DNA from: JAGWBD01 sp965197455 | GTDB taxonomy: Bacteria > Chloroflexota > Anaerolineae > Aggregatilineales > Phototrophicaceae | Direction: 5' to 3' | Length of the DNA: 64,000 nucleotides | NCBI GenBank assembly: GCA_965197455.1 | Contig: OZ240208.1 | Location: 1,550,001 to 1,614,000 of the forward strand | Shown here: one piece after another, positions 41,643 to 51,262 of the stretch | How the letters are laid out: the number at the start of each line of letters is the position of its first letter | Position numbering within the stretch: the stretch's first letter is position 1 | Position numbers and translations under genes: made by a program | The notes under the pieces: generated by a model | Databases searched by the model: none | The model's input: only the letters and a program-made list of their open reading frames with translations | What the model was told of the DNA's origin: nothing

Positions 41643-43067
41643 ATGCTCTTGACCGGCACCCGTCGTGGCGTTCAGATGTTCGCCCTTGTCTGGGTCATGA
41701 TCACAGTTCTGATGGGAGCCAGCACCTTCGTCGCCATCTACTTCGTCTATGGCCTCGTTGACCAGCCGCGCAACATCAACACCGCCAGCAACGCAGCCCT
41801 GCCCGTGCCTGTGGTGGCGCAAGCCGCAGCCAACCCGCTGATCATCGCCACCGTCGTGCCAGCACCGCCCACACTGCCGTCCACAGCAGTTCCGCCCGCG
41901 GAAATCGTCGTGGCCGGCCCCGCCGAGCAACGTCCGCAGCCCACTCCCCTGCCCGTTTCCGATCGCAGCTTCCAGCCCGGCATCCAGGTGCAGGTCAGTC
42001 CCGACCTCAACCCCGATAACCAGGAGACCTGGATGCGCGAAGTCGCCACAAAATTGCGCCTGGGCTGGTACAAACAACAGGTGCGCTGGGAAGACACAGA
42101 GGCCGAGCAGAACCGCTTCAACTGGGCTGAACTCGATCTGTCCCTGCCGCTGGCGGCAGAACACAACCTGCGCGTCATGCTCTCCATCGTCACGGCGCCG
42201 GAGTGGGCGCGTGACGAAAACGTCGAGCTCAGTCGACACGGCCCGCCCGCCCGCAATCAGGACTACGTCGATTTCGTCAGCACTATCGTGACGCGCTACC
42301 CGGGTATGGTGCACGCCATCGAAGTCTGGAACGAGCAGAATCTCGATCGCGAGTGGACCGCGGCGCGTGGACTGAGCGCTTCGGATTATGTCGGTCTGTT
42401 GCGCGACACAACCCTGGCGGTCAAGGCGCTTGATCCAGGTATTATCATCATCAGCGGCGCACTCTCGCCCACCGGTGGCTGGACCGAACCTGACGGGCGC
42501 ATCAGCGCGATCGATGATTTTGCCTACTTCGACAGTCTGCTGGCAGCCGGCCTGCTGAACTACGCCGATTGCGTCGGCGCCCATCACAACGGCTACAACA
42601 TCGGGCCGGACGTTGCCTGGAACGAGGTAGTCAACGATCCCACCGCCTCCTTCCGCGGCCCCTTCGACAACCCGCATCATAGCTGGAGCCTCTACAGCAC
42701 CCTGCGCACCTATTCGGACAAGATTGAACTGGCCGGCGGCGACCAGCCGCTCTGCGTAACCGAGTTTGGCTGGGCCTCCACTGAAGACCTCGACGGCTAT
42801 CCGCCAGGTTTCGAATTCGCCAACGACAACACGCTTGCAGAGCAGTCCCGCTGGACGATTCAGGCCCTCGATCTGATGGAAGAGTGGGGCGACATCTGGC
42901 TGGCCTTCGTCTGGAACTTCAATTACGGCCCCCAGGCGGGCTGGGACCCCAACAACGACAACGTGCCCTACTCGATCATCGGCAAGGACTGGGCCTTCCG
43001 CCCCCTGTATGATGACCTCGGTGCCTGGCAACTGGAACGCCGTCTGGAGAGCGCCGTCGGCGGATGA
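41643..43067 (+). CDS. Membrane-anchored clan GH-A glycoside hydrolase-like protein
   Basis: 474 residues. A single N-terminal helix (about 12-36) and a Pro/Thr/Ala-rich spacer precede one barrel domain (from about 120) that starts LRLGWYKQQVRWEDTE. It has E231 in EVWNEQNLDREW (acid/base) and E374 in CVTEFGWAS (nucleophile), the clan GH-A pair, so it should be active on a glycan. A paralogue of the second barrel of the previous gene, with which it shares the WNExNLDREW region. Start ATG follows AGGAGGC. Overlaps the next gene by four bases. Confidence 0.85.
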   Translation: MLLTGTRRGVQMFALVWVMITVLMGASTFVAIYFVYGLVDQPRNINTASNAALPVPVVAQAAANPLIIATVVPAPPTLPSTAVPPAEIVVAGPAEQRPQPTPLPVSDRSFQPGIQVQVSPDLNPDNQETWMREVATKLRLGWYKQQVRWEDTEAEQNRFNWAELDLSLPLAAEHNLRVMLSIVTAPEWARDENVELSRHGPPARNQDYVDFVSTIVTRYPGMVHAIEVWNEQNLDREWTAARGLSASDYVGLLRDTTLAVKALDPGIIIISGALSPTGGWTEPDGRISAIDDFAYFDSLLAAGLLNYADCVGAHHNGYNIGPDVAWNEVVNDPTASFRGPFDNPHHSWSLYSTLRTYSDKIELAGGDQPLCVTEFGWASTEDLDGYPPGFEFANDNTLAEQSRWTIQALDLMEEWGDIWLAFVWNFNYGPQAGWDPNNDNVPYSIIGKDWAFRPLYDDLGAWQLERRLESAVGG

Positions 43068-44287
43068 AACGCACTTCCCTGGTATGGCCTGTTGTCGGTC
43101 TGCTGTTGCTGCTCGCAGCAGCCGCGCTCCCGCGCCATCCCGATGCAGATCCCCTGGCAGCTGCTGCTGTCGTCGATCCACCTTTTTCTCCCCTCTCCTA
43201 TGGCATTCAGGCATCCCTCTGGTGGGAGGACGGGCTCACTGGCTGGCGCCTGGATCTCGTGCGGCTGATGGTTTTCAGCCACGTAAAACAGAGTTTCGCC
43301 TGGGCGGATATGGAGACGAACGAGGGCGAGTACCGCTTTGGTCGCGCGGACGAACTGCTCGGCGAAATTGAGCGGCGCGACCTGCAACTGGTCGTGCGCC
43401 TCGGCCACAGTCCAGCCTGGGTGCGCGCCGAAAACACAGCGCCTGGCGCAGAAACTCCTGCCGATGTCCCGCCTGCGCCGCAGCATATGGATGCCTGGAG
43501 CGCCTGGTGTGGCGCCGTCGCTGCGCGCTACGCCGGTCGTGTCGCCGCCTACCAGATCTGGAATGAGCCCAACCTTGCGCGCGAATGGGGCGGCAACATT
43601 CCTTCTGCCGGCGAGTACGTCGAACTGCTGCGCGTATGCAGCGAGGCCATCCGCGCAGCCGACCCCCAGGCCATTCTCATCTCGGCCGGGCTGGCACCCA
43701 CCGGCAACTGCTGTGAGCAGGCCCATCCGGATGACCAGTATCTGCAGGAACTCTATAACTCCGGCTTCCAGCAGTACATTGATGTCGTCGGCCTGCACGC
43801 GCCCGGCTATTCACCCCCGGAAGTCAGCCCGGACGAGGCGGAAGCCAGCGGCGGGCAGCGATTCTTCACCTTCCGGCGCGTGGAAGACATGCGCCGCATC
43901 ATGGTCGCCAACGGCGACGCCGCGCGTCAGATCGCCATTCTTGAGACAGGCTGGACGCGCGACGTAGAAGGCCAGAACGAGGACTACTCCTGGTTCGCCG
44001 TGGACGAAGCGACACAGGCTGACTACCTCGTGCGGGCCTATCGCTACGCTGCCGATCACTGGCGCCCCTGGGTGGGGTTGATGACGACCATCTCCATCGC
44101 GGACCCAGGCTGGGACGAGCAGGACGAGCAGTACTGGTGGAGCATCATCCAGCCAGACATGCAGGTGCTGCAAGCCTACCTGGACCTCGCCAATATGGAG
44201 AAAATCTGCGGCGAGCGCATCATCCCTGCGCGCGCGCCGGACAGCCCGGAGGCGCTGGGCCTTGTCCCCGTCGCTCCTTGTAGCTAG
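43064..44287 (+). CDS. Secreted clan GH-A glycoside hydrolase-like protein
   Basis: 407 residues. The N terminus (MKRTSLVWPVVGLLLLLAAAALP) is a signal peptide or anchor. The single barrel carries E168 in QIWNEPNLAREW and E294 in AILETGW, again both catalytic glutamates. Third paralogue in the cluster; its ATG overlaps the previous stop. The set of three suggests different substrates or partial redundancy on the cell surface. Confidence 0.85.
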   Translation: MKRTSLVWPVVGLLLLLAAAALPRHPDADPLAAAAVVDPPFSPLSYGIQASLWWEDGLTGWRLDLVRLMVFSHVKQSFAWADMETNEGEYRFGRADELLGEIERRDLQLVVRLGHSPAWVRAENTAPGAETPADVPPAPQHMDAWSAWCGAVAARYAGRVAAYQIWNEPNLAREWGGNIPSAGEYVELLRVCSEAIRAADPQAILISAGLAPTGNCCEQAHPDDQYLQELYNSGFQQYIDVVGLHAPGYSPPEVSPDEAEASGGQRFFTFRRVEDMRRIMVANGDAARQIAILETGWTRDVEGQNEDYSWFAVDEATQADYLVRAYRYAADHWRPWVGLMTTISIADPGWDEQDEQYWWSIIQPDMQVLQAYLDLANMEKICGERIIPARAPDSPEALGLVPVAPCS

Positions 44288-44768
44288 CCTGTTCCTGCAC
44301 CTGCTGGCCACGGTCGTCTGGCTGGGCGGCCTCTTCCTGTTGACCCTGCTGGTCTGGCCCGAAACGCGCCGCAGCCTGTCAGAAAACCCCGAACGCTATC
44401 GCCTGCTGGGTCGGCTGCGCAAACGCTTCCAGCCGCTCACCTGGCTCAGTCTGGCAGTACTGATCGTCACCGGACTCTTTCAGATGACTGCCGACCCCCA
44501 TTATGAAGGTATGTTACAATTCGGCAGTCCCTGGAGCCGTGCCATTCTGCTCAAGCATGTGGCCCTCGTCGGGATGGTGGGTTGTGGCATCCTGTTGCAA
44601 TGGCGCGTGGCGCCGGCGCTGGAGCGTCTGGGATGGCTGCTGGAACGCGAGCGTGGCGATGCAGCGGAATGGGCGCGGCTGCGGCGCCAGGAAGTGCGGC
44701 TCGCGCGGATTAGCGTCGCGCTCGCTTTGCTGGTGTTAATTTTTACCGCCTGGGCAACGGCGCTCTGA
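44262..44768 (+). CDS. CopD-like membrane protein
   Basis: 168 residues with four membrane helices. The pattern LHLLATVVWLGGLFLLTLLVWPETRR and LSLAVLIVTGLFQMTADPHYEGMLQFGSPWSRAILLKHVALVG, with conserved His in both halves, matches the CopD/YedZ-like copper-resistance D domain family. Function in copper handling is by family only. TTG start overlaps the preceding gene by 26 bases. Confidence 0.75.
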   Translation: MSPSLLVASLFLHLLATVVWLGGLFLLTLLVWPETRRSLSENPERYRLLGRLRKRFQPLTWLSLAVLIVTGLFQMTADPHYEGMLQFGSPWSRAILLKHVALVGMVGCGILLQWRVAPALERLGWLLERERGDAAEWARLRRQEVRLARISVALALLVLIFTAWATAL

Positions 44769-44811
44769 ACCTGTTCGCCACCCGGTTCCCGCTCTATGGA
44801 GACCCCCGGCA

Positions 44812-46857
44812 TTGTCTTCCCGCACCGGCTTAGTCCTGGCAACCCTGCTGCTGCTGCTTGGTGCCCTGCTGCGCAGCCATCGACTGCCAGATCTGCCTTC
44901 CGGCCTGAACGAGGACGAATACGCCACCCTGCGCATCGTTGAATCTCTGCGCGCAGGGCAAATCGCCGTCTTTTACGACCAGTCGCCAGAAGCTGGGGCG
45001 AACGGTCGCGAAGTCTTCTACCCGACCCTGCTGGCTATCAGTACCGCGATTTACGGCGGCGGCCCGCTTGGCTACCGCCTGCTCTCGTTCCTCTCCAGCA
45101 TGCTCACTCTGGCCATGGTCTATGCGCTGGCGACGCGACTGTGCGGTACGCGCGGCGCCGTGGCGGCGCTGGCCCTGATGACCTTGAGCCTGTGGCCGGT
45201 TCTGTTGGGGCGCAGCGTCACCCCGGTGGTCATGCTGCCCTTGCTGGTCTCAACCCTGATGCTGGGGTTGGCACATGCCCTGACGGTTCCGGCGCGGATA
45301 GCAGGAGGCCTGCCCGGCACAGTCGCCTTTGCAGCGCTCGGGCTGGCGACAGGCCTGGGGTTCTACTTCCACCCTGCCCAGCTCTGGCTGCTGCTCGGCA
45401 CTCTTCTGTTTATTTTCTGGCTGACGCGCAGCCAGGGGCCGCTGACGCTTAACCTGATTATGTCTCTGTCTTTCGCGCTGCTGCTGCTGGCCATTGTGCT
45501 GCTGCCCTACGGGCTCTCCACCCTGCGCCAGAGCGAAATCAGCGGCCTCGGGCGCCTCTTCGGCGACTATGACATGCGCGCAAGCCCTCCGCTGCAGTCC
45601 ATCGTCAACAACCTCGGCGGCATCTTCTATATTGGCGACGCCAGCCCGCTGCATAACCTGCCCGGGCGCCCGCTCTTCGACTTGCTCAGCGGGCTAATCA
45701 TCCTGGTCGGGTTCATGGCTTCCCTGCGGGCACGACACCATCCGCGCTTCGGCCTGTCCCTCATCTTTACCGTTGTCCTGGCGCCCGCAGCCCTGCTCAG
45801 TAACGATAGCCCGGACTTTGCGGGACTGACCCTGCTGTTGCCCCTGCTGGCGCTCTTCTTCGGCTTCGGCGTGGTGACCCTGGCCAACAACCTCGGCAAG
45901 GCATCACGCTTCGTTCCGCTCATCGCGCTCGTCGTTCTGCCCGGCTTCAACCTGGCCTGGACGGGCAACGATCTTTTCAACGTCTGGGCAGAGTCGCCCG
46001 AAACCCGGGACGCCTGGAACGGACGAATCGGTCAGCTGGCCAGACACATCGACCGTAGCGTTGACAGCCTGCCTACCGTCGTCTGCATCCCGACTGTCAA
46101 CCCGGAGCCCACCCCCGACCTGAGCGATGCCTGGCGCATGCTGCTGCTGTTGCAGGACCGCGGCAAGGCCATCCGCTACGTCGACTGTCGCACCGGGCTC
46201 GTGCTCGCCAACGGCGGCGAACTTCAGCAGATCATCCTGCCGGATGACTCGACGCTGGCGAACATGCATCCCCTCCTGCGCGATTGGTTGCAGCGCGGTG
46301 GCTTGCCGCCCGACCCCGACCTGCCGCCGGATTCAGTCTTCACGCTGGATGTCGGGGATCTTCTGGGCAACAAGGTGGGCAACTTTACCACCATGGCTCC
46401 GGTGCGTCTCGCTCCTGAAGCGCCGGGCGGCGCGGAAGACATCCTGCCTCCCGTCACACTGGACGGGAATCTGACCTTTCTCGGCTACGAACCGTCCGGA
46501 GTCGAGCGCTACCAGCATGGCGACGTCATCACCTCCGTGACCTGGTGGCGCGTGGATGGCCCGCTGCCACCGGACCTGCATCTCTTTACCCACGTCATGC
46601 CTGACCCAGCCATGATTACATCGCAGAACGACCGGCTCAGCTTGCTGCCGGCCAGCCTGTTGCCGCGCGACATCTTCATCCAGGTGACCTACGTCAGGCT
46701 GCCAGTGCCTACTCCAGCCGGCGACTACCTCGTCTCCATCGGTGCCTATCGCCAGGGGGACCAACAGCGCCTCGCCGTATTGCAGGATGGCGAGTTGCGC
46801 GGCACACGCCTCTTCCTGAACACCAATGTCTTCTCCGTGGGCCACAAGGAAAGTTGA
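44812..46857 (+). CDS. GT-C family membrane glycosyltransferase (PMT/ArnT-like)
   Basis: 681 residues. About 11 membrane helices are followed by a soluble C-terminal domain. The first external loop has GLNEDEYATLRI, the acidic pair that marks the catalytic loop of GT-C enzymes using polyprenyl-phosphate sugars. TTG start at 44812. The C-terminal part (about 540-670) is beta-rich and unassigned. It probably glycosylates surface proteins or lipids, fitting the adjacent GH-like genes. The start overlaps no gene; the stop overlaps RNase Z. Confidence 0.82.
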   Translation: MSSRTGLVLATLLLLLGALLRSHRLPDLPSGLNEDEYATLRIVESLRAGQIAVFYDQSPEAGANGREVFYPTLLAISTAIYGGGPLGYRLLSFLSSMLTLAMVYALATRLCGTRGAVAALALMTLSLWPVLLGRSVTPVVMLPLLVSTLMLGLAHALTVPARIAGGLPGTVAFAALGLATGLGFYFHPAQLWLLLGTLLFIFWLTRSQGPLTLNLIMSLSFALLLLAIVLLPYGLSTLRQSEISGLGRLFGDYDMRASPPLQSIVNNLGGIFYIGDASPLHNLPGRPLFDLLSGLIILVGFMASLRARHHPRFGLSLIFTVVLAPAALLSNDSPDFAGLTLLLPLLALFFGFGVVTLANNLGKASRFVPLIALVVLPGFNLAWTGNDLFNVWAESPETRDAWNGRIGQLARHIDRSVDSLPTVVCIPTVNPEPTPDLSDAWRMLLLLQDRGKAIRYVDCRTGLVLANGGELQQIILPDDSTLANMHPLLRDWLQRGGLPPDPDLPPDSVFTLDVGDLLGNKVGNFTTMAPVRLAPEAPGGAEDILPPVTLDGNLTFLGYEPSGVERYQHGDVITSVTWWRVDGPLPPDLHLFTHVMPDPAMITSQNDRLSLLPASLLPRDIFIQVTYVRLPVPTPAGDYLVSIGAYRQGDQQRLAVLQDGELRGTRLFLNTNVFSVGHKES

Positions 46858-47807
46858 TCTTGTTCGAACTCGTGATGCTGGGTAGCTCGGCCTCCGCGCC
46901 CTCGATCCACCGTGGACTGCCAGCCCAGCTGTTACTGGCCGGTGACCAGCGCTTCCTGATCGACTGTGGCGAAGGCACACAGCGTCAAATCCTGCGCAGC
47001 GGCGTCGGCTTTCGCAATCTCGGTTGCGTGCTGCTCACTCACGGCCACCTCGACCACATCCTCGGCCTGGGCGGCCTCATGTCCACGCTGACCAGCTGGG
47101 AGAACATCAGCGAGATCGAGATCTGGGCCGGACGCAATCCGCTGCGACGGGTGCAGTCACTGCTTTACGGCGTAGTGCTGGACTATGATCGCCTGCCCAT
47201 CGACATCCGCATGCGGGAATTGGGCCCGGGTCTGCTGCTCGACGACAAGGCCTTCACAGTCAGCGCATTCCCGGTCAGCCACCGCGGCAGCGGTAATTTC
47301 GGCTTCATCTTTCAGCAGAAGGCTCACCGCCCCTTCCTCGTCGAGCGGGCGCAGACGTTGGGCATTCCGGTGGGGCCGGAACGCCGCGATCTGGTACGTG
47401 GTGAGACCGTCACCCTGGCGGACGGTCGTCGCATCACTCCGGACCTGGTGCTGGGGCCAGCCCTCCCAGGCGCGAAGTACGTCCACATCGGGGACTGTGG
47501 CCGGACGGACAACCTGGGTGAGTATGTGCAGGGTGCCACTGCGCTCGTCATCGAGGCCACATTCCTGCACGAGGACGCCGACACGGCGCAGTCTTTCGGC
47601 CATCTGACCGCCCGCCAGGCTGCCTTGCTCGCCGCCGAGAACGACGTGCAGACGCTCATCCTGACGCATGTCTCGCGCCGCTACCGTGAACGTGATATCA
47701 AACAGGAGGCGCGCGCTGTCTTCCCGGCAACCCGGGTCGCGCGCGACTTCGACCATTTCACAATCCACCGCGATCGCCCGGTGGAGCGAACCCGACACCG
47801 AAAGTGA
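46854..47807 (+). CDS. rnz: Ribonuclease Z (tRNA 3' endonuclease), MBL fold
   Basis: 317 residues, near the usual 300-310. Metallo-beta-lactamase motif LTHGHLDHILGLGGL (HxHxDH), followed by HRGSGNFGF, HIGDCGRTDN and GHLTARQAALLAAENDVQTLILTHVSRRY, the RNase Z-specific set. It cleaves the 3' trailer of pre-tRNA that lack encoded CCA; the tRNA-Ser in this window appears to be such a case. TTG start overlaps the stop of the glycosyltransferase gene. Confidence 0.93.
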   Translation: MILFELVMLGSSASAPSIHRGLPAQLLLAGDQRFLIDCGEGTQRQILRSGVGFRNLGCVLLTHGHLDHILGLGGLMSTLTSWENISEIEIWAGRNPLRRVQSLLYGVVLDYDRLPIDIRMRELGPGLLLDDKAFTVSAFPVSHRGSGNFGFIFQQKAHRPFLVERAQTLGIPVGPERRDLVRGETVTLADGRRITPDLVLGPALPGAKYVHIGDCGRTDNLGEYVQGATALVIEATFLHEDADTAQSFGHLTARQAALLAAENDVQTLILTHVSRRYRERDIKQEARAVFPATRVARDFDHFTIHRDRPVERTRHRK

Positions 47808-47819
47808 ATGAGGAGTCTG

Positions 47820-48455
47820 ATGGACGACAAAGCTGCCCGCGATGCCTATGTCAGTGAACTGTTCGCGCAGGAGGACGAGGTGCTCGCCTGGATCCAGGCC
47901 GAGACCCGGCGTCACAACATGCCGCAAATCAGCCTGAGCGCGCAGGAGGGTCGTCTGCTGCAGTGGCTGGCGCAGGCAGTGAATGCGCGCAGAATTGTGG
48001 AAATCGGTACGCTGGCCGGCTACAGCGGCACCTGGCTGGCGCGCGCCCTGCCGGAGGACGGCATGCTTTACACCCTGGAGGTGAACAGCCTGCATGCCCA
48101 GGTCTCCCGCGCAAGCTTCGCACGCAGTGGACTCGATGCGCGCATTCAGCTGCTGGAAGGCCCTGCGCTGGCTTCACTGCAAAAGATAAGCGCGCATGCG
48201 CCCTTCGACCTCATCTTCATCGACGCCGACAAGGAAGGCTATCCGCAATACCTGGCCTGGGCGCTGGAGTATCTGCGCGTCGGCGGCGTGATTGCGTCCC
48301 ACAACGCCTTCCGCGGTGGCCGCGTGCTCGCGCCCGAAACCTCTGATGACGGCGGCATGGACCAGTTTAATCGCGCACTCGCCGCGGAGCCGCGCCTCTC
48401 AAGCACGCTCATCGCCATCGGTGATGGGATGTCTGTCGGCATCAAACTGAACTGA
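47820..48455 (+). CDS. Class I O-methyltransferase (CCoAOMT-like)
   Basis: 211 residues from the ATG at 47820, whose GAGGAG is well placed; the ATG at 47808 is less likely. The SAM motif VEIGTLAGYSGTWLARALPEDGMLYTLEV, the acidic AND ligand in FDLIFIDADKEGYPQYLAWA and the metal-site region GGVIASHNAFRGGRV are those of the caffeoyl-CoA O-methyltransferase-like family. Substrate unknown. Follows RNase Z by 12 bases. Confidence 0.92.
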   Translation: MDDKAARDAYVSELFAQEDEVLAWIQAETRRHNMPQISLSAQEGRLLQWLAQAVNARRIVEIGTLAGYSGTWLARALPEDGMLYTLEVNSLHAQVSRASFARSGLDARIQLLEGPALASLQKISAHAPFDLIFIDADKEGYPQYLAWALEYLRVGGVIASHNAFRGGRVLAPETSDDGGMDQFNRALAAEPRLSSTLIAIGDGMSVGIKLN

Positions 48456-48477
48456 GATTCGGGCTGGCGCCGGCGCT

Positions 48478-49068
48478 TCAGAGAAAAGGAGCAGCCTGCC
48501 CCCAGCGGTCACCGAAGACGAAATCAGTCAGCGGCTTGCGCACCTGGGGTTCCTGCTCAAAATCGCGTCGCTCTTCGGGCAGGGTTTCCGGCGGCGCTGG
48601 CCAGCCCAGGGCCACGCCGCAGATCGGTTCGTGCGTGGCCGGGATGGCGTAGACTTCGCGCGCGCGATCGCGGTCGATGCCGGCCATCTGCCGCAGCATC
48701 AACCCCTGCGCCATGGCCTGCACGGTGAAATTGCCCATCGCCAGGCCGGAATCATAAAAGCTGGTGCGCGCAGGCCGTCCCTCATGTACCACTGTCGCCA
48801 CGACCAGCATGAGCACCGGCGCGCCACCCGCCCAGGTCTGGTTGCCAGGCAGCAGACAGCTGAAGAGCCGCTCAAAGGCAGCAGCATCTTCCCGGGTCGC
48901 CACGATGAAGTTCCAGGGTTGTCGATTGGATGAAGAGGCCGCACGCCGCGCCGCCTCCAACAGGCTGAGCAAGGTCTCCCGCGCCACCGGCCGGTAGAGA
49001 TAGTTACGCGGGCTGCGCCGCCCGGTGATAAACTCATGCAACAGCGCCTGCGCTTCCACTTCCGTCAT
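48478..49068 (-). CDS. Nitroreductase-family flavoprotein
   Basis: 196 residues. The FMN-binding RRSPRNYLYRPV and ARRAASSSNRQPWNFIVAT, plus GMGVCGLALGWP-like PICGVALGWPAPPE near the C terminus, are the family marks. These enzymes reduce nitroaromatics, quinones or flavins with NAD(P)H. Substrate is not predictable. Good AAAGGAAG ribosome site; convergent with the O-methyltransferase gene. Confidence 0.9.
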   Translation of the reverse strand: MTEVEAQALLHEFITGRRSPRNYLYRPVARETLLSLLEAARRAASSSNRQPWNFIVATREDAAAFERLFSCLLPGNQTWAGGAPVLMLVVATVVHEGRPARTSFYDSGLAMGNFTVQAMAQGLMLRQMAGIDRDRAREVYAIPATHEPICGVALGWPAPPETLPEERRDFEQEPQVRKPLTDFVFGDRWGQAAPFL

Positions 49069-49103
49069 GCCTGCTTCCTTTCAACGAGGGTTGTGTTCAT
49101 GCC

Positions 49104-50534
49104 TCACTCCTGCAGCTGAATCGCGCCCTCGCCCAGAATCTGGCCAGGCTGAATGACCGCGGGCGACTGTACATCCACGCTGGCGAAGAGGTCGTAGGTC
49201 GTCGCACCAGTGACGCGCACCGGCACAATTTCACCTGGCGGTAACTCGCCCTCGACGATGACGTAGCCATCAATCTCGGGTGCATCACGCCAGCTGCGTC
49301 CCAGGCTGAGCATGGTGCCGTCGGGCCGTCCCGCTTCGTCCTCGCTGGCGCCGTGGCCCTCCACCAGCACATCAATGCTGCGGTCGACCAGTGTCTGGTT
49401 CTTTGCCAGGCTGATGCCCTGCTGCAGCGTCATCAGCGCATCGTAGCGTTCCTGCTTGACGTCCTCCGGCACCTGGTCGGGCAGCACAGCCGCAGGCGTG
49501 CCCGGCTCCTGCGAATAGGTAAAGGCGCCCACGCGATCGAACTGCAAGTCGCGCACAAAATCGAGCAAGCCTTCAAACTCGGCGTCGGTCTCGCCTGGAT
49601 AGCCCACGATAAAGGTCGTGCGCACAGCCAGCTGCGGCATCAGTGCGCGCATCCGCGCCAGGGTGTTGTAGACCCACTCGATGTTGGCCGGACGCCGCAT
49701 TCGCAGCAAGGTGCTGCGGTGGCCGTGCTGCAGCGGCATGTCCAGATACGGCAGCACTTGCGGCTGCGCGGCCATCGTTTCGATCAGGCGCGGCGTCACA
49801 TAGCCCGGCCAGGCGTACATGATGCGCAGCCAGGGGATGTCCGGCGCCCCCGTCACCAACGCCTCCAGCAGTTGCGCCAGGCCGTCCTTCAGCCCCAGGT
49901 CGTGGCCGTAGTCGGACGAATCCTGGGCGATGAGGATCAGTTCGCGCAGACCTTGCGCCTCGAGCCGCTGCGCCTCGTCCACCAGTGTTGCCAGCGGCCG
50001 GCTGACAGCTGTGCCCTTGATCTTTGGAATGGTGCAAAAGGCGCAGGGACGGCGGCAGCCATCCGCAATCTTCAGCCAGGCGCTGGCGCCCTGCACGCTG
50101 GCGCGCAACACGCCGCGCTCATCCAGGCCGACTGTCTTCACATCCGTCGGCAGGTGATATAGCGGCTGCGGATGTTTGCGCGCGCGCAGCCGTTGCACCA
50201 GGTCAAAGATGTCCATCCAGCGGCGGGTGCCAATCACCCCGTCCAGGCCCGGTACGTCCTGCGCCAGGCGGGCGCCATGACGTTGAGCGAGACAGCCGGA
50301 GGCGATGACCATCTGCCCTGCCCGCCGTTGCCTGACCAACTCGCGCAGGGCAGCCAGCGATTCTTCGCGCGCCGCCTCAAGGAAGCCGCAGGTGTTGACG
50401 ATCAGCACGGCCGCATCGGCGGGGTCGCCCGTGCCGCGCATACCCTGTTGCCCCAGCACCTGAGCCATGCTTTCCGAATCAACTGTGTTTTTGGCGCAGC
50501 CCAGGCTGAGCAGGTAGTAGTTGTCCCTGTTCAT
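49104..50534 (-). CDS. rimO: Ribosomal protein S12 methylthiotransferase RimO
   Basis: 476 residues. RimO adds a methylthio group to Asp of ribosomal protein S12 using radical SAM chemistry and two 4Fe-4S clusters. The N-terminal cluster cysteines begin LSLGCAKNTVDSE (RimO form of the UPF0004 domain), followed by VNTCGFLEAAREES and the radical SAM C-x3-C-x2-C in DGCRRPCAFCTIPKIKG. A C-terminal TRAM domain (about 405-470) is present. The DSEDMA-like start and PCAFCTIP loop separate RimO from MiaB. Downstream gap to the VOC gene is 269 bases, with nothing recognisable. Confidence 0.95.
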   Translation of the reverse strand: MNRDNYYLLSLGCAKNTVDSESMAQVLGQQGMRGTGDPADAAVLIVNTCGFLEAAREESLAALRELVRQRRAGQMVIASGCLAQRHGARLAQDVPGLDGVIGTRRWMDIFDLVQRLRARKHPQPLYHLPTDVKTVGLDERGVLRASVQGASAWLKIADGCRRPCAFCTIPKIKGTAVSRPLATLVDEAQRLEAQGLRELILIAQDSSDYGHDLGLKDGLAQLLEALVTGAPDIPWLRIMYAWPGYVTPRLIETMAAQPQVLPYLDMPLQHGHRSTLLRMRRPANIEWVYNTLARMRALMPQLAVRTTFIVGYPGETDAEFEGLLDFVRDLQFDRVGAFTYSQEPGTPAAVLPDQVPEDVKQERYDALMTLQQGISLAKNQTLVDRSIDVLVEGHGASEDEAGRPDGTMLSLGRSWRDAPEIDGYVIVEGELPPGEIVPVRVTGATTYDLFASVDVQSPAVIQPGQILGEGAIQLQE

Positions 50535-50803
50535 TGGCGCATGCTACGTCCGCCCCGCTGCCGCGCGCAGAGCTCCGCCACAGTAGAATGTTTCACATCA
50601 CACCCCTGTCCATGACCAACTGCCAGCCTTGCAACCCGGCGCAGAACACCCGGCACTCATCAAGCAGTGCGGACATAACGCCTGGGACAAGCCGACTGAT
50701 GACCAACTGATTCCTCGTGGTACTGAAAATATCCCCAGGGACCAGCTAACTATCACTGGTTGACTGGATTCATTGCCGTTCCGACGTTGTGAGATGAGAT
50801 TTC
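50535..50803. other. Intergenic region, nothing recognised
   Basis: The 269 bases between rimO and the VOC-family gene contain no ORF with a convincing start and no clear hairpin terminator; any rimO promoter must lie here on the minus strand but no element fits well enough to call. Confidence 0.4.
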
Positions 50804-51190
50804 TCAATCAGTATCAATCGGTTGATGGAAGTAATAGCAGAGGCCATCGGGGGCGACAACGAAAAACACTTGCAGTTTCTGTCCGTTTCGTTCGTCAACC
50901 CGCCAGTTTCCAGTCTCAACGCCATTGCTTTCGATTTCCTCTCGCACGCGGAGGATGTCCGTCACTTTGATGGCCGCACCGTCCTGGGATGCGTCGCCGC
51001 CGTTTATGGCGAAACCGATCTGAACGCCGTCGCGCTCCATAATTACCCTGGGTACCGGCTCGTTTGTGCGCTCTACTTCGGAGAGGCCGAAACTGTGTTG
51101 ATACCAGGCTACTGTCTCATCCAGATCTCTTACGGGTAATGCCAGCACATCGTCGGCAAAAGGATACGCTGCTTCAAACAGGCTGGACAT
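50804..51190 (-). CDS. VOC (glyoxalase/dioxygenase) superfamily protein
   Basis: 128 residues, one vicinal-oxygen-chelate module pair. The pattern LALPVRDLDETVAWYQHSFGLSEV, RVIMERDGVQIGFAI and PDGLCYYFHQP follows the beta-alpha-beta-beta-beta repeat with possible metal ligands. Family members include glyoxalase I and bleomycin-binding proteins; activity not predictable. Lies between rimO and the deaminase, same strand. Confidence 0.82.
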   Translation of the reverse strand: MSSLFEAAYPFADDVLALPVRDLDETVAWYQHSFGLSEVERTNEPVPRVIMERDGVQIGFAINGGDASQDGAAIKVTDILRVREEIESNGVETGNWRVDERNGQKLQVFFVVAPDGLCYYFHQPIDTD

Positions 51191-51262
51191 GGTGCCTGCA
51201 CAGGTTTCTTATCACAGCCTGGCTCACCTCTCCTCTACCTGCCCCGGACCGTTAGTGCCCGG

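Noticed and set aside
41529..43214. A 561-codon minus-strand frame
   Set aside because: Antisense to the GH-A-like gene with catalytic residues intact.
50598..50807. A 69-codon minus-strand frame between rimO and the VOC gene
   Set aside because: It overlaps the 3' end of the VOC gene by a few bases, has no ribosome site and no recognisable sequence.
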